From: Comamonas sp. 26 | GTDB lineage: Bacteria > Pseudomonadota > Gammaproteobacteria > Burkholderiales > Burkholderiaceae_C | Reading direction: 5' to 3' | Assembly: GCF_002754475.1 (NCBI RefSeq) | Contig: NZ_PEFL01000001.1 | Coordinates: forward strand, 1,736,001-1,800,000 | Length of the DNA stretch: 64,000 bases | Part shown: piece by piece, positions 52,602 to 63,327 of the stretch | How the letters are laid out: every line of letters starts with the position of its first letter | Numbering within the stretch: the first letter of the stretch is position 1 | Notes under the pieces: generated by a model | Databases searched by the model: none | What the model was told of the DNA's origin: nothing | Seen by the model: only the letters and a program-made list of their open reading frames with translations | Made by a program: the position numbers and the translations under genes

Positions 52602-55226
52602 ATGAGCACACCCACTTTTTCCGTAGCGGACATCCGCAAGACGTTCCTGGATTTTTACGCTTCCAAGGGCCACGCCGTTGTCGCGTCCAGCTCGCTGGTT
52701 CCCGGCAATGACCCGACGCTGATGTTCACCAACTCGGGCATGGTGCAGTTCAAGGACGTGTTCCTCGGCACGGACAAGCGCCCCTACAACCGCGCCACGT
52801 CGGTGCAGGCCTGCCTGCGCGCTGGCGGCAAGCACAACGATCTGGAAAACGTGGGTTACACCGCGCGTCACCACACTTTCTTTGAAATGCTGGGCAACTG
52901 GTCCTTTGGCGATTACTTCAAGAAAGAGTCGATCGAGTGGGGCTGGGAGTTGTTGACCAAGGTCTTCGGCCTGCCTGCTGAAAAGCTGCTGGCCACCGTC
53001 TACTACGAAGACGATGAAGCCTATGACATCTGGAAGAACGTTATCGGTCTGCCTGCAGAGCGCATCATCCGCATTGCCGACAACAAGGGTGGCAAGTACA
53101 AGAGCGACAACTTCTGGATGATGGCCGACACCGGCCCATGCGGTCCTTGCTCGGAAATCTTCTACGACCACGGCGCACACATTGCCGGCGGCCCTCCCGG
53201 CTCGCCCGATGAAGACGGCGACCGCTTCATCGAGATCTGGAACCACGTGTTCATGCAGTTCGACATGAAGGAAGACGGCTCCATCGTCAAGCTGCCCGCA
53301 CCTTGCGTGGACACCGGCATGGGTCTGGAGCGTCTGGCTGCCATCCTGCAGCACGTGCACAGCAACTATGAGATCGACCTGTTCCAGGCCTTGATCAAGG
53401 CCGCTGGCCGCGAGACGCACATTGAAGACCTGAGCACCCCATCGCTCAAGGTGATTGCCGACCACATTCGCGCAACCTCCTTCCTGGTGGCTGACGGCGT
53501 GATCCCTTCCAACGAAGGCCGTGGTTATGTGCAGCGCCGCATTATTCGCCGCGCGATTCGCCACGGCTACAAGCTGGGCCAGAAGACCCCGTTCTTCCAC
53601 AAAATGGTGGCAGACCTGGTCGTGCAAATGGGCGATGCATACCCCAAGCTCAAGGAGCAAGAAGCGCATATCACCAGCGTGCTCAAGGCTGAAGAAGAGC
53701 GCTTCTTCGAGACTCTGGCCAACGGCATGGAAATTCTGGACAGCGCACTGGCGGGCGACGTCAAAGTGCTGCCCGGCGATGTGGCCTTCAAGCTGCACGA
53801 CACCTACGGCTTCCCGCTCGACCTGTCCAACGACGTGGCGCGTGAGCGTGGCGTGAGTGTGGACGAGGCCGGTTTCAAGGCCGCCATGGAGCACCAGAAG
53901 AGCACGGCCCGTGCTGCCGGCAAGTTCAAGATGGACCGCGCGCTGGAATACACGGGCGATGCCAACATCTTTGTAGGCTACGAAAAGCTGGCTGAAGCTG
54001 CAAAAATCGTAGCGCTGTACGCAGATGGTGTAAGCGTGAACGAGCTGAAGGCTGGCCAGAACGGCGTAGTCGTGCTGGACACCACTCCTTTCTACGCTGA
54101 GTCCGGCGGTCAGGTGGGTGACCAGGGTGTGATCACGGCTGGCGCTGCGCGCTTTGCGGTGGAAGACACACTCAAGATCAAGGCTGATGTATTCGGCCAC
54201 CACGGCCAGCTGGAGTCTGGCAGCCTGAAGGTGGGCGATGCCGTTGAGGCGCAAGTGGACACCGCCGTGCGCGCTGCCGTCATGCGCAACCACTCGGTCA
54301 CCCACATCATGCACAAAGCCCTGCGCGAAGTGCTGGGCAGCCATGTGCAGCAAAAGGGCTCGCTGGTCAACGCTGACCGCACCCGTTTTGACTTTGCGCA
54401 CAACAACCCCGTCACCGCAGAGCAGATCCTCGAAATTGAAGCCCGCGTGAACGCTGAAATTCTGGCCAACACCAGCACTGAAGCCCGCGTGATGGACATC
54501 GAAAGCGCTCAGCAGACCGGTGCCATGATGCTGTTCGGCGAAAAGTACGGCGAAACCGTGCGCGTGCTCGACATCGGCTCCAGCCGTGAACTGTGCGGCG
54601 GCACCCACGTGCACCGCACGGGCGACATTGGCCTGTTCAAGGTGGTGGGCGAATCTGGCGTGGCCGCTGGCGTGCGCCGTATTGAAGCCATCACCGGCAT
54701 CAACGCGCTGGCCTATCTGCAGTCGCTGGAATCCACTGTGGATCAGGCTGCTGCAGCCTTCAAGGCACCTGCAGCCGAGCTGAACAACCGCATTGGCGGC
54801 GCTCTGGATCAGATCAAGGCGCTGGAAAAGGAAATCGCTGCGCTCAAGGGCAAGCTGGCTTCCAACCAAGGCGACGAACTGGCGACACAAGCGGCCGTGA
54901 TCAACGGCGTGAAGGTTCTGGCTGCCAAGCTGGAAGGCGCTGACGCCAAGACCCTGCGCGACACCATGGACAAGCTTAAAGACAAGCTGGGTGCTGCCGT
55001 GATCGTGCTGGCTGCGGTGGATGGCGACAAGGTGCAACTGGCCGCAGGCGTGACCAAGGCTGAAACCGCCAAGGTCAAGGCCGGTGAGCTGGTGAACTTT
55101 GTGGCCCAGCAAGTGGGCGGCAAGGGCGGCGGCAAGCCTGATATGGCCATGGCCGGTGGTACAGACGCAGCGGCCGTGCCCGCAGCGCTGGCCAGCGTGC
55201 AAGCCTGGGTGACAGAGCGCCTGTAA
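52602..55226 (+). CDS. alaS: Alanyl-tRNA synthetase
   Basis: An 874-aa class II synthetase. Aminoacylation core: [44 protein letters not shown]. Editing domain: [31 protein letters not shown] and [11 protein letters not shown] (zinc ligands). Oligomerisation C-Ala domain ends [16 protein letters not shown]. Full length, strong terminator follows. Confidence 0.97.
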   Translation: MSTPTFSVADIRKTFLDFYASKGHAVVASSSLVPGNDPTLMFTNSGMVQFKDVFLGTDKRPYNRATSVQACLRAGGKHNDLENVGYTARHHTFFEMLGNWSFGDYFKKESIEWGWELLTKVFGLPAEKLLATVYYEDDEAYDIWKNVIGLPAERIIRIADNKGGKYKSDNFWMMADTGPCGPCSEIFYDHGAHIAGGPPGSPDEDGDRFIEIWNHVFMQFDMKEDGSIVKLPAPCVDTGMGLERLAAILQHVHSNYEIDLFQALIKAAGRETHIEDLSTPSLKVIADHIRATSFLVADGVIPSNEGRGYVQRRIIRRAIRHGYKLGQKTPFFHKMVADLVVQMGDAYPKLKEQEAHITSVLKAEEERFFETLANGMEILDSALAGDVKVLPGDVAFKLHDTYGFPLDLSNDVARERGVSVDEAGFKAAMEHQKSTARAAGKFKMDRALEYTGDANIFVGYEKLAEAAKIVALYADGVSVNELKAGQNGVVVLDTTPFYAESGGQVGDQGVITAGAARFAVEDTLKIKADVFGHHGQLESGSLKVGDAVEAQVDTAVRAAVMRNHSVTHIMHKALREVLGSHVQQKGSLVNADRTRFDFAHNNPVTAEQILEIEARVNAEILANTSTEARVMDIESAQQTGAMMLFGEKYGETVRVLDIGSSRELCGGTHVHRTGDIGLFKVVGESGVAAGVRRIEAITGINALAYLQSLESTVDQAAAAFKAPAAELNNRIGGALDQIKALEKEIAALKGKLASNQGDELATQAAVINGVKVLAAKLEGADAKTLRDTMDKLKDKLGAAVIVLAAVDGDKVQLAAGVTKAETAKVKAGELVNFVAQQVGGKGGGKPDMAMAGGTDAAAVPAALASVQAWVTERL

Positions 55227-55266
55227 GCGCGATGGAAAAGGCAGCGAAACTGCCTTGCCCCAAAGC

Positions 55267-55295
55267 AAAACGCTCCTCAATGAGGAGCGTTTTTA
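55267..55295 (+). terminator. Terminator of alaS
   Basis: Long stem AAAACGCTCCTCA/TGAGGAGCGTTTT with a T tract. Confidence 0.9.
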
Positions 55296-55365
55296 TGCCC
55301 AGCATGCAATATGCCGCAGCGAGCCTCAACCAGCAACATCGAGCAAGGGCCGCCCCGCAGCGATG

Positions 55366-55434
55366 ATGTTGTCCCCCTTCCATAGCGCGCAGCGCGTAGA
55401 GAAAGGGGGAAGGCGCAAAGCGCCTCAGGGGGTT
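55366..55434. repeat. Comamonadaceae-type intergenic repeat
   Basis: TCCCCCTT and AAGGGGGA arms around a GCGCGCAGCGCG core, then AGGCGC-AA-AGCGCCT and CAGGGGG. I recall this element from many Comamonas/Acidovorax intergenic regions. It touches the trmB stop and may act as its terminator. Confidence 0.65.
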
Positions 55435-56212
55435 ACTTCTTCTTGAACACCAGATCCCAGACGCCATGACCCAGGCGAATGCCGCGGTTCTCAAACTTGG
55501 TCAGTGGGCGGTAGTCTGGCTTTTCAGCATAGGCTTCGGCCGTGTTTTGCAGTGTGGACTCGGCGCTCAGCACTTCCAGAATCTGCACCGCATAGGGCTC
55601 CCAGTCGGTAGCGCAGTGGATATAGCCACCGGGCTTGATACGGGCGGCCAGCTTGGCGATCAGTGGGCTCTGGATCAGGCGGCGCTTGTTGTGCTTCTTC
55701 TTGTGCCAGGGGTCGGGGAAAAAGATGTGCACGCCATCAATCGATGCTTCGGGCAGCATGTTGTCTATGACTTCCACGGCGTCGTGCTGCAGGATGCGGA
55801 TGTTCGAGATATCTTGCTCGCCAATGCGCTTGAGCAGCGCGCCCACGCCGGGTTCGTGCACTTCGCAGCACAGGAAGTTGTCGTCGGGGCGCACGCGGGC
55901 GATATGGGCTGTGGCTTCACCCATGCCAAAGCCGATTTCAAGAATCAGCTTGCCATCGCGGCCATAAGCGGCAGCGGCGTCCAGAGGGGCTTGCTGGTAT
56001 TGCAGCAAAAAGCGCGGGCCCAGGTCTTCAAAAGCCTTGGCTTGACCAGTGGTGGTGCGGCCGGCGCGGCGCACAAAGCTTTTGATGACCTTGGGGTAGG
56101 CCACGCCCTCAGGCGCCTGGCCCTGGTCTTTGGGCGCTGGTGCTGCAGAAGCGTCAGCGGCGGGCACGTTTTCGGCCATATCGGAGGTAGGGGTTGGAAT
56201 AGATGAAGTCAC
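55433..56212 (-). CDS. trmB: tRNA (guanine-N7-)-methyltransferase
   Basis: A 259-aa AdoMet enzyme making m7G46 in tRNA. AdoMet motif [28 protein letters not shown], and [15 protein letters not shown] are diagnostic. About 40 N-terminal residues are Ala/Pro-rich and non-conserved. It overlaps gluQ by four bases. Confidence 0.95.
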   Translation of the reverse strand: MTSSIPTPTSDMAENVPAADASAAPAPKDQGQAPEGVAYPKVIKSFVRRAGRTTTGQAKAFEDLGPRFLLQYQQAPLDAAAAYGRDGKLILEIGFGMGEATAHIARVRPDDNFLCCEVHEPGVGALLKRIGEQDISNIRILQHDAVEVIDNMLPEASIDGVHIFFPDPWHKKKHNKRRLIQSPLIAKLAARIKPGGYIHCATDWEPYAVQILEVLSAESTLQNTAEAYAEKPDYRPLTKFENRGIRLGHGVWDLVFKKK

Positions 56213-57273
56213 GGGGCAATATTGTAGGTTTGACGCCAGCAGTTGACCCAGAAGCTCAGTGCCAAAGGCAAGGCGCTTGCGGGGCTTTCGTCATGGAGGG
56301 ATGTGGTCATGGGCGCTTGTGGCAGGCCTAGCTGCATGGCAGCGTCGCTCAAGGCGCGCAAGGGCTGGCTGACATCGACCGCAGGCGCACCATGTTGTTT
56401 GGAGAGCTTTTCGCCGCTTTCCATGCGCACCAGCGGTGTGTGCAGATAGCGCGGCTGGGGCAGGCCCAGCGCCTGCTGCAGCAGCAACTGGCGCGGCGTG
56501 TTATCCGTCAGGTCTTCGCCGCGCACAACGTCGGTGATGCCTTGCTCTGCATCGTCCACGACGACGGCCAATTGATATGCCCAGAGCCCATCGGCCCGGC
56601 GCAGCACAAAGTCGCCCACGCTGGTCTGCACATTTTGCTGCTGGGCACCGAGCCTGCGATCAAGCCAGTGCAGCACGGGAGCATGGCATTCGAGTTGCTG
56701 CTGGCCGATTGCTATGGTTTGCGTAGCTTCTTGCGCTTGATGTGAAAGGACTAGAGGCCTATTTTTATGTAAATCAGCAATCTGCTTCTCAAGCGCAAAG
56801 CGCCAGGCTCTGGCAGGTTTGCCATGCAGGCCGTTGCGACAGGTGCCGGGGTAGGGGCGTTCTACATGGCGCTCGTGCGTGAGCCCCTGAGCTTGCCAAG
56901 CGGCCTCAATGTCTTTACGCGTGCAGCCGCAGGGGTAGGCCAGCTGGTGATTTTGTAGCTGCTGCAGTGCTTGCTCGTATAGCGCATGGCGCTGCGACTG
57001 CCAGACCACAGGCGCATCGGAATGCAGACCGCAGGTGGCCAGCTGGCGCAAAATTTCCTGATCGGCACCGACCTGGCAGCGTGGCGGGTCTATGTCTTCA
57101 ATGCGAATCAGCCAGCAGCCCTGATGCGCACGGGCATCTAGCCAGCTGGCCAGTGCTGCGACCAGCGAGCCCGCATGCAGCGGGCCGGTGGGGGATGGCG
57201 CAAATCTGCCAATATAGCGCCCTGAAGAAGAGGCGCTTTGAGAGGGGAAAGTGGGAGCTGTGGCCGAAGTCAT
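56209..57273 (-). CDS. gluQ: Glutamyl-Q tRNA(Asp) synthetase
   Basis: A 354-aa truncated GluRS-type enzyme that puts glutamate on queuosine of tRNA-Asp. HIGH-like [11 protein letters not shown], zinc-type cysteines in [14 protein letters not shown], and KMSKS-like EKLSKQHG are present; no anticodon domain. A segment around residues 160-190 ([18 protein letters not shown]) falls where DNA at 56735-56765 resembles the dispersed repeat. The pair gluQ-trmB is co-transcribed. Confidence 0.93.
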   Translation of the reverse strand: MTSATAPTFPSQSASSSGRYIGRFAPSPTGPLHAGSLVAALASWLDARAHQGCWLIRIEDIDPPRCQVGADQEILRQLATCGLHSDAPVVWQSQRHALYEQALQQLQNHQLAYPCGCTRKDIEAAWQAQGLTHERHVERPYPGTCRNGLHGKPARAWRFALEKQIADLHKNRPLVLSHQAQEATQTIAIGQQQLECHAPVLHWLDRRLGAQQQNVQTSVGDFVLRRADGLWAYQLAVVVDDAEQGITDVVRGEDLTDNTPRQLLLQQALGLPQPRYLHTPLVRMESGEKLSKQHGAPAVDVSQPLRALSDAAMQLGLPQAPMTTSLHDESPASALPLALSFWVNCWRQTYNIAP

Positions 57274-57306
57274 GAGGGACGCAATCTTACGCCCCTCATG
57301 CGGCTC

Positions 57307-58419
57307 TCAAACCAGTGCCAGAGCCATTTCCAGACCGGAGATAAAAGCGTCTTCCACCCGCGCGCCTGTGCACCAGTCGCCGCACAGGGCCAGGCCAGCC
57401 GATCGGTCATAGGCAAAGGACTGGCCCAGCGGGGCCAGCGTCTGAGCGTTCTGCCAGAGGTAGACGCTGGCATGGCGGGGAGCGACGCGAATGCCCGTGA
57501 TTTCGCCAAAGGCCTTTTGCAGCTTGGAGAGCACGCGCGTGGCGTCGTCATGGCGGTGCTCGTTAGACCACAGCGGGTTGGCGTGAATCGTCCAGCGCTC
57601 GGTTTGTGCGCGGCCGGGCTTGGACGATTCGCGGGCCACCCATGAAATACGCTCATGTGTGCTGCGCGAGGCATTCCACTGCGGGCCCAGCGTGCTCAGG
57701 CCCGCTTGTGCGGCCATGGGGTAAGAGAGAGTCATGGCCCAGCAAGGTGCCATTTCTACGGTGGCCAGTGATCTGGCCAGCGCCGCGCCTTGCGGGGCGG
57801 TCTGCAGCAGTTGCACGGCCACTGGGGCGGGCACAGCCAGCACCACGCAGTCAAAGCCATCGGCAATTTGCGGGCCGTGGTCTTCGGTGTCCAGCATCAA
57901 AGACCACTGGTGGTGGCTTTGGCCTTTGCCGTTGGCGATATGGTGGCTCATGGCCCGGACAGACTGGCCAAGATGCAGCTTCCCGGCTTCCCACAGCGGT
58001 GTGGCCCATGCCAGTGGCAGAGATTGCATGTCAGGTATGCCGACCCAATGGGTCTCACGCACGGGGGTCAGTTTGTCGATGCGGCGGCCATGGGCGTTGC
58101 GCGTCTGTATGTTGTTCAGGCTCCAGGCGCGCAGATTGCCGGGAGTGGTGTCCAGCACTTTCTGAAAGCGCGGGTCGCGCACGGTGAAGAACTGTGCTCC
58201 GATGTCAAAGCTACCATAAGGGCCGCTGACCGATCGCATGCGCCCACCGGCCTGTGTCAGGCGCTCGTAGACATGGACCTCGTGCCCGGCTTGTAGCAGC
58301 GTGCGGGCGCATGCCAGACCTGCAATACCCGCGCCGATGACGGCGATGCGCCGAGGCCGGGAGGTGGTTGAAGAAGAAGCGGAGGCCGTTGCGGAAGCAG
58401 GAGTACGGGAAGCGTTCAT
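57307..58419 (-). CDS. Renalase-like FAD-dependent oxidoreductase
   Basis: A 370-aa flavoprotein: a Ser/Thr/Ala-rich leader (1-22), then dinucleotide motif IAVIGAGIAGLACA, VYERLTQAGGRMRS, GAQFFTVRDPRF, and C-terminal GLALCGDWCTGARVEDAF. This is the bacterial renalase-like amine-oxidase fold. Substrate unknown. Confidence 0.88.
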   Translation of the reverse strand: MNASRTPASATASASSSTTSRPRRIAVIGAGIAGLACARTLLQAGHEVHVYERLTQAGGRMRSVSGPYGSFDIGAQFFTVRDPRFQKVLDTTPGNLRAWSLNNIQTRNAHGRRIDKLTPVRETHWVGIPDMQSLPLAWATPLWEAGKLHLGQSVRAMSHHIANGKGQSHHQWSLMLDTEDHGPQIADGFDCVVLAVPAPVAVQLLQTAPQGAALARSLATVEMAPCWAMTLSYPMAAQAGLSTLGPQWNASRSTHERISWVARESSKPGRAQTERWTIHANPLWSNEHRHDDATRVLSKLQKAFGEITGIRVAPRHASVYLWQNAQTLAPLGQSFAYDRSAGLALCGDWCTGARVEDAFISGLEMALALV

Positions 58420-58552
58420 GTAAAAGCCTTTTCAACACCGTTTGACTTCTAGCGTAGCAGCTACTTTAAAGATAGCAAGTGCTGCTTTTGCTGAATTGTT
58501 GCATCGCAATTCACTCTACATCGGCGCGCCGGGGCTGCAAGCAAGTCAGCAC

Positions 58553-59491
58553 TTATTGGCGGTGATGGTTTTCCATAAGCGCCTTGCGCGTGGTGGGGCT
58601 TTCCAGCTGTTCCAGCCACCATTGCAGGGCGCGGCCGGGCGTGCGGTGAGCGGCACCCTGCCAGGCGTAATGCAGGCGCAGATTGCGGCTTGCGCGCTGC
58701 ACCTGGCGCGTGATGAGCAGGCCCGCATCGAGATAGGTCTGCACCATGCCGCGCGGCAAAAAACCTGCGCCAATGCCGCGCACCTGGGCCTCGACCTTGG
58801 CGTGCATGCTGTCCACCGTCAGCACATCCTGCCCGCTGACAAGGCCGTAGCTGGTCTTGCTGCGCACGCCAGAATCTGCCACGGCAATCATGCGGTGCTG
58901 CAGCAGCACTTCATCAGACAGCGGTTCATCGTACTGGGCCAGCGGGTGGTGCGGGGCCATGGCAAAGACAAAGTCCACTTCGCCCAGCTCGCGCGTCTGT
59001 AGCTCTGAGACATTGCTGGTGTTGACTGCCACGCCAATGGCCAGATCGGCCTGGCCGCTGGTCAACACCTCCAGCGTGCCGTTGAGAATGGCGTCTTTCA
59101 GCTTGAGGCTGGTGGGCGGGTTGAGGGCGTAGAAGGCTTCGACCAGCTCAAAGATGGGTGTGCGAGCCACGGCCCCATCAATCACAAGGGTCAGCTGTGG
59201 CTCCCAGCCGGTGGCCACGCGTTTGACGCGGTGGGCCACGGCATCAATCTCCTGTAGCAGGCGCGCGCCCTCGTGCAGCAGGGTCTGACCGGCCTCGGTG
59301 GCCTGTGCATGGCGCGAGCTGCGGTCAAACAGTAGCACATCCAGCGCATCTTCAATCTGCCGCACCCGGTACGTCAGCGCACTGGGCACCAGACCCAGAG
59401 AGCGGGCGGCAGCGGCAAAACTGCCGGTTTCAGCAATGGCCTGCAGCATGGCCAGGCTGTCGGGGGTGAGCACATCGCGGGAGCTGGGCAT
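58553..59491 (-). CDS. LysR-type transcriptional regulator
   Basis: A 312-aa LysR regulator: helix-turn-helix (residues 10-65, MLQAIAETGSFAAAARSLGL) and a substrate-binding domain. It is divergent from the pirin gene 123 bases away, and LysR/pirin/DoxX/flavodoxin clusters are common, so it likely controls them. Confidence 0.92.
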   Translation of the reverse strand: MPSSRDVLTPDSLAMLQAIAETGSFAAAARSLGLVPSALTYRVRQIEDALDVLLFDRSSRHAQATEAGQTLLHEGARLLQEIDAVAHRVKRVATGWEPQLTLVIDGAVARTPIFELVEAFYALNPPTSLKLKDAILNGTLEVLTSGQADLAIGVAVNTSNVSELQTRELGEVDFVFAMAPHHPLAQYDEPLSDEVLLQHRMIAVADSGVRSKTSYGLVSGQDVLTVDSMHAKVEAQVRGIGAGFLPRGMVQTYLDAGLLITRQVQRASRNLRLHYAWQGAAHRTPGRALQWWLEQLESPTTRKALMENHHRQ

Positions 59492-59614
59492 GGGGTGGTA
59501 GAGGGTTCAAAGAGTTTGAATGATGCCATCAACAGGCTTCAGCCACAGCGCGGGCGGCAACTTCTACAGTTGAGCCATACAGAAACCGAACCATCTGAAC
59601 GAAAGGAACGCACC

Positions 59615-60316
59615 ATGATGACTCTGCGCAAATCCCAGGAACGCGGCTATGCCGACCACGGCTGGCTGAAGTCCTATCACAGCTTTTCGTTTGCCGGCTA
59701 TCACGATCCACGGTATATGGGCTTCGGCAACCTGCGGGTGATCAATGAAGACCGCATTGCCCCCGGCACCGGCTTTGGCGCTCACGGCCACCGCGACATG
59801 GAAATCATCAGCTATGTGCTCGAAGGTGCGCTCTCGCACAAAGACAGCATGGGGCATGAAAAACCCATTTTGCCCGGCGAAGTGCAGCGCATGAGCGCAG
59901 GCACGGGTGTGGTGCATAGCGAGCAGAACTACGCCCAAGACAAGACCACGCACTTTTTGCAGATCTGGCTGCTGCCCGCCCGCAATGGTGTTGAGCCCGG
60001 TTATGCGCAAAAAGCGTTCAGTGACGCTGAAAAGCGCGGCCGTCTATGTCTGGTGGCTTCGCCTGACGGGGCAGAGGGCTCGGTGTCCATGAATGCGGAT
60101 GCCCGACTGTTCGCTGGTCTGTTTGACGGCGCTGAATCTGCCGACATGGCTTTGCCCGCTGGTCGCAAGACCTATGTACACCTGATTCGCGGGGAGTTGG
60201 ATGTGAATGGACAAACCCTGACAGGCGGTGACGCTGCGCTTATTGAAAATGAGGAGCAACTGCGCCTTGCCAATGGCCGGGCTGCGGAAGTTCTGGTGTT
60301 TGATCTGGAACCCTGA
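59615..60316 (+). CDS. Pirin family protein
   Basis: A 233-aa bicupin. Start ATG 59615 after AAGGAA. Metal-binding residues GFGAHGHRDMEII and later EVQRMSAGTGVVHSEQN are present, as in YhhW-type quercetinases. First gene of the LysR-regulated unit. Confidence 0.93.
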   Translation: MMTLRKSQERGYADHGWLKSYHSFSFAGYHDPRYMGFGNLRVINEDRIAPGTGFGAHGHRDMEIISYVLEGALSHKDSMGHEKPILPGEVQRMSAGTGVVHSEQNYAQDKTTHFLQIWLLPARNGVEPGYAQKAFSDAEKRGRLCLVASPDGAEGSVSMNADARLFAGLFDGAESADMALPAGRKTYVHLIRGELDVNGQTLTGGDAALIENEEQLRLANGRAAEVLVFDLEP

Positions 60317-60377
60317 TCACAGGGCTTGTGCAAAAGTAAATCAATGCGGCCCAGAGCCGTAAGAAATGGAGTTTGAA

Positions 60378-60785
60378 ATGCTGAATCAACTGAAGAACCC
60401 GCTGGATCTCGTAGGCCGTATTCTGATTGCCTTGCTGTTTTTGCCGGCTGGCATTCAAAAAATCAGTGGCTTTGGCGGCGCCGTGGGCTATGCCACGTCG
60501 GTGGGCATGCCCATGCCGACAGTCGCTGTCGGTCTGGGGCTGGTAATTGAAATTGCCGGTGGCCTGGCCATCTTGCTGGGTTGGCATACCCGCTGGGCGG
60601 CTTTGATTCTGGGCTTCTTCACGCTGGTGGCCAGCTTCTTTTTCCACAACTTCTGGGGCGTTCCCGCCGAGGCGGCCATGATGCAGCAGCTGCTGTTCTG
60701 GAAGAACATTGCCGTCGTCGGCGGTTTGCTGGGCTATGCAGCCCATGGTGCAGGTGCCTGGAGCGTGGATGGCCGCAAGGCATAA
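60378..60785 (+). CDS. DoxX family membrane protein
   Basis: A 135-aa four-helix DoxX protein. ATG 60378 is preferred to 60366 because GGAG lies 8 bases before it. LIALLFLPAGIQKISGFGGA and ASFFFHNFW are conserved. DoxX proteins are tied to redox or thiol stress. Second gene of the pirin cluster. Confidence 0.9.
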   Translation: MLNQLKNPLDLVGRILIALLFLPAGIQKISGFGGAVGYATSVGMPMPTVAVGLGLVIEIAGGLAILLGWHTRWAALILGFFTLVASFFFHNFWGVPAEAAMMQQLLFWKNIAVVGGLLGYAAHGAGAWSVDGRKA

Positions 60786-60955
60786 ATAGCTTGTAGCCCA
60801 TATGCAGAGAGCGCAAGCAGCTATAAATTTGATACGCTATTGCGCAAGGTAAACAAGGCCTGTCGGGTGAAAATCCGGCGGGCCTTGTTGCAGACAGATT
60901 TACGGCGAAGGGTGGTATGCCCGCGCCAGTTCAAGCGAGTAAGAAAGTAAAAATC

Positions 60956-61510
60956 ATGAGCAATATCGTTGTGGTCTACCACTCGGGCTACGGCCATACC
61001 CAGCGCATGGCGCAATCCGTGGCGCAGGGCGCTGGCGCGCAACTGCTGGCCATTGATGCCGACGGCAATCTGCCTGAAGGTGGCTGGGAGCTGCTGGCAG
61101 CGGCAGACGCCATCGTGTTCGGTGCACCTACCTATATGGGCGCACCGAGCTGGCAGTTCAAGAAGTTTGCCGATGCCTCGTCCAAGGCCTGGTTTGTGCA
61201 GGCCTGGAAGGACAAGCTGTTCGCCGGTTTCACCAACAGTGCCAGCGTGCAGGGCGACAAGCAGGTAACGCTGGATTATTTCTACCATTTGTCCATGCAG
61301 CATGGCGGCGTGTGGGTGGGTCTGGGTCTGTTGCCATCGAACACCAAGGCGGCGCAACGCAACGATTTGAACTGGATGGGCAGCTTCAGCGGTGCCATGG
61401 CGCAATCACCTTCCGATGCATCGGCCGGTGAAATGGCGGCGGGTGATCTGGAAACCGCACGCCAGTTTGGCGACCGCGTCGCCAAGTCGGCTGCACGCTG
61501 GGCCAAGTAA
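60956..61510 (+). CDS. Flavodoxin-fold NAD(P)H:quinone oxidoreductase
   Basis: A 184-aa flavodoxin-fold protein (WrbA-like). Start ATG 60956. FMN-binding loop YHSGYGHTQRMAQS, then GAPTYMGAPSWQFKKF and FTNSASVQGDKQ. It lies 170 bases after doxX, with a dispersed repeat between, and completes the redox cluster. Confidence 0.9.
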   Translation: MSNIVVVYHSGYGHTQRMAQSVAQGAGAQLLAIDADGNLPEGGWELLAAADAIVFGAPTYMGAPSWQFKKFADASSKAWFVQAWKDKLFAGFTNSASVQGDKQVTLDYFYHLSMQHGGVWVGLGLLPSNTKAAQRNDLNWMGSFSGAMAQSPSDASAGEMAAGDLETARQFGDRVAKSAARWAK

Positions 61511-61535
61511 GCTTTAATCCGCTATTTAATTCAAA

Positions 61536-61615
61536 GCGGCCAGCGCCTATCATGCAAGAGCTTCAGAGCGAAATAGCTCTGAAGCTGAGTATGAACAGGC
61601 GCTGGCTGCTTTGTT
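61536..61615 (+). terminator. Nested hairpin terminator
   Basis: Outer arms GCGGCCAGCGCCT (61536-61548) / AGGCGCTGGCTGC (61597-61609), inner perfect stem AGCTTCAGAGC/GCTCTGAAGCT (61559-61586), then TTTGTTTTT. Confidence 0.75.
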
Positions 61616-61647
61616 TTTGATAGTGGATTGCGGAGTGCTCGTGACTC

Positions 61648-62421
61648 TTATTCCATCAGATGTTTTTTGATGGGGCGAGGGTGCACCAGATCAGTTCGCG
61701 CCAGATCGGTGCTCAGCGAGTCGCGGCCGTCGAAGACAAAGCAGCCGCCGTCGTAGAACTTTCCATCGGTTTCCTCGAAGTATTTGAGGATGCCGCCTTC
61801 TAGCTGGTAGACGTTTTCAAGACCTTCATCGCGCATCAGAATGGCGGCTTTTTCGCAGCGAATGCCACCCGTGCAGTAGCTGACTACGGTTTTTCCAGCA
61901 AATTCGGCCTTGTGCTCGCGCAGGGCCGGGGGGAATTCTGTGAACTTGGTCAGGCGCCAGTCCACGGTGCCGGCAAACGCGCCTTCGTCCACTTCGTAGT
62001 CGTTGCGAGTGTCCAGCGTTACCACTTCGCGGCCATCGTCGTCGTGGCCTTGCTCCAGCCAGCGGCGCAGCGTGGCAGGAGCAACCGATGGGGCGCGGCC
62101 ATTAGCGGGACGAATGGTAGGGTGGTCCATGCGAATGATTTCATTCTTGACCTTGACCAGCATCTTGCGAAACGGCACGGTCTCGGACCAGCTTTCCTTA
62201 GGTGCGAGGTCGGCAAAGCGCTCATCCTGGCGCAGTGCATCGACAAAGCTGTGGACGGCTTCGGCCGGGCCAGCCAGAAAGAAGTTGATGCCCTCTTCGG
62301 CCAGCAGCACCGTACCTTTGAGGTTCAGGGCTTGGGCGCGCTCATGCAGCGTCTCGCGTAGCTGAGCAGCATCGGGCAGGGGGGTGAATTTGTAGCAGGA
62401 AATGTTGAGTATGTCGGCCAC
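61648..62421 (-). CDS. trhO: tRNA uridine(34) hydroxylase (rhodanese-like, YceA)
   Basis: A 257-aa protein of the TrhO/YceA family: N-terminal acylphosphatase-like domain (1-95) and a rhodanese domain with YCTGGIRCEKAA active site. Catalyses oxygen-dependent ho5U34 formation in tRNA. Confidence 0.93.
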   Translation of the reverse strand: MADILNISCYKFTPLPDAAQLRETLHERAQALNLKGTVLLAEEGINFFLAGPAEAVHSFVDALRQDERFADLAPKESWSETVPFRKMLVKVKNEIIRMDHPTIRPANGRAPSVAPATLRRWLEQGHDDDGREVVTLDTRNDYEVDEGAFAGTVDWRLTKFTEFPPALREHKAEFAGKTVVSYCTGGIRCEKAAILMRDEGLENVYQLEGGILKYFEETDGKFYDGGCFVFDGRDSLSTDLARTDLVHPRPIKKHLME

Positions 62422-62471
62422 GTCGGTATCCGGGTGCGGCCGCTCGGCGGCTGTGTCGAGGGTGACGCAGC

Positions 62472-63323
62472 TCAGACCGGGGCCGTCAGTGCTGTCTTGA
62501 TTTTATTGGACAGCTGTGCCACTGCGAGAGAAGCGGGTGCTCCGGGCATGGATTGCAGCAGCAGCTGCCGGCGCATCACGGCTTCGCGCACGGCAGAATC
62601 GACCGGAATATCGCCCCAGTGAGTGAGCTGCAGCGGCTCGCCTGACTCGGTGGTCACAAAGCGGTTGAGCACCTGTTGCAGCTGGCTGGTAATGGCCCGG
62701 CCATCGCCGGGGCGCTGGGCCTGGTTGATAACCAGCCGCACCTGCTGGCGCTTTTGCTGCAGCGCCAAAACCTTGATGGCGGCGTAGGCATCGGTCAGCG
62801 AGGTGGGCTCGGGCGTGGCCACGACCAGCACTTCGGTGGCTAAGGAGACCGAGAACAGCACGACATCAGAGATGCCAGCACCGGTGTCGAGCAAGATGAT
62901 GTCGTAGCGGGGGCGCAGCGTCTCTATGGTGCGCATGAACTGGGCGCGAATCTCGGGCGTAAGGCGCGAGTATTCGATCATTCCAGAGCCTGCCAGCAGT
63001 ACGGAGTAGCCGCCGGAGGTGGTCAGAATGGCTTCATCCAGCGAGGCACGACCCGTGAATACGTCGTGCAGCGTGACCTTGGGGTAGAGGTTGAGCACCA
63101 CATCCAGGTTGGCAAGGCCCAGGTCTGCATCCAGCACCAGTACATTGAAGCCGTGGCGCGTGAGGGCTGCAGCCAGGTTGGCGGAAACAAATGTTTTGCC
63201 TACACCGCCTTTGCCACTGGTGACAGCGATGATGTGGGCCAGTTTGGATCGGCTGGGTGCCCGTAATGCATCTTCCATGGAAATATGTGCGGGCAGTGTG
63301 GGGAGTGTGACCAAGGTATCCAT
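62472..63323 (-). CDS. MinD/FleN-like ATPase
   Basis: A 283-aa deviant Walker ATPase: VTSGKGGVGKTFVSANLAA, LDADLGLANLDVVLNL, and LDTGAGISDVVLFSV. The pattern fits YlxH/FleN (flagellar number) more than cell-division MinD, which ends in an amphipathic helix absent here. Four bases after the GGDEF gene stop, so co-transcribed. Confidence 0.88.
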   Translation of the reverse strand: MDTLVTLPTLPAHISMEDALRAPSRSKLAHIIAVTSGKGGVGKTFVSANLAAALTRHGFNVLVLDADLGLANLDVVLNLYPKVTLHDVFTGRASLDEAILTTSGGYSVLLAGSGMIEYSRLTPEIRAQFMRTIETLRPRYDIILLDTGAGISDVVLFSVSLATEVLVVATPEPTSLTDAYAAIKVLALQQKRQQVRLVINQAQRPGDGRAITSQLQQVLNRFVTTESGEPLQLTHWGDIPVDSAVREAVMRRQLLLQSMPGAPASLAVAQLSNKIKTALTAPV

Positions 63324-63327
63324 CGTC

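Noticed and set aside
52431..55280. 949-codon minus-strand frame over alaS
   Set aside because: Shadow of alaS, a common effect of its codon bias; no domain or ribosome site.
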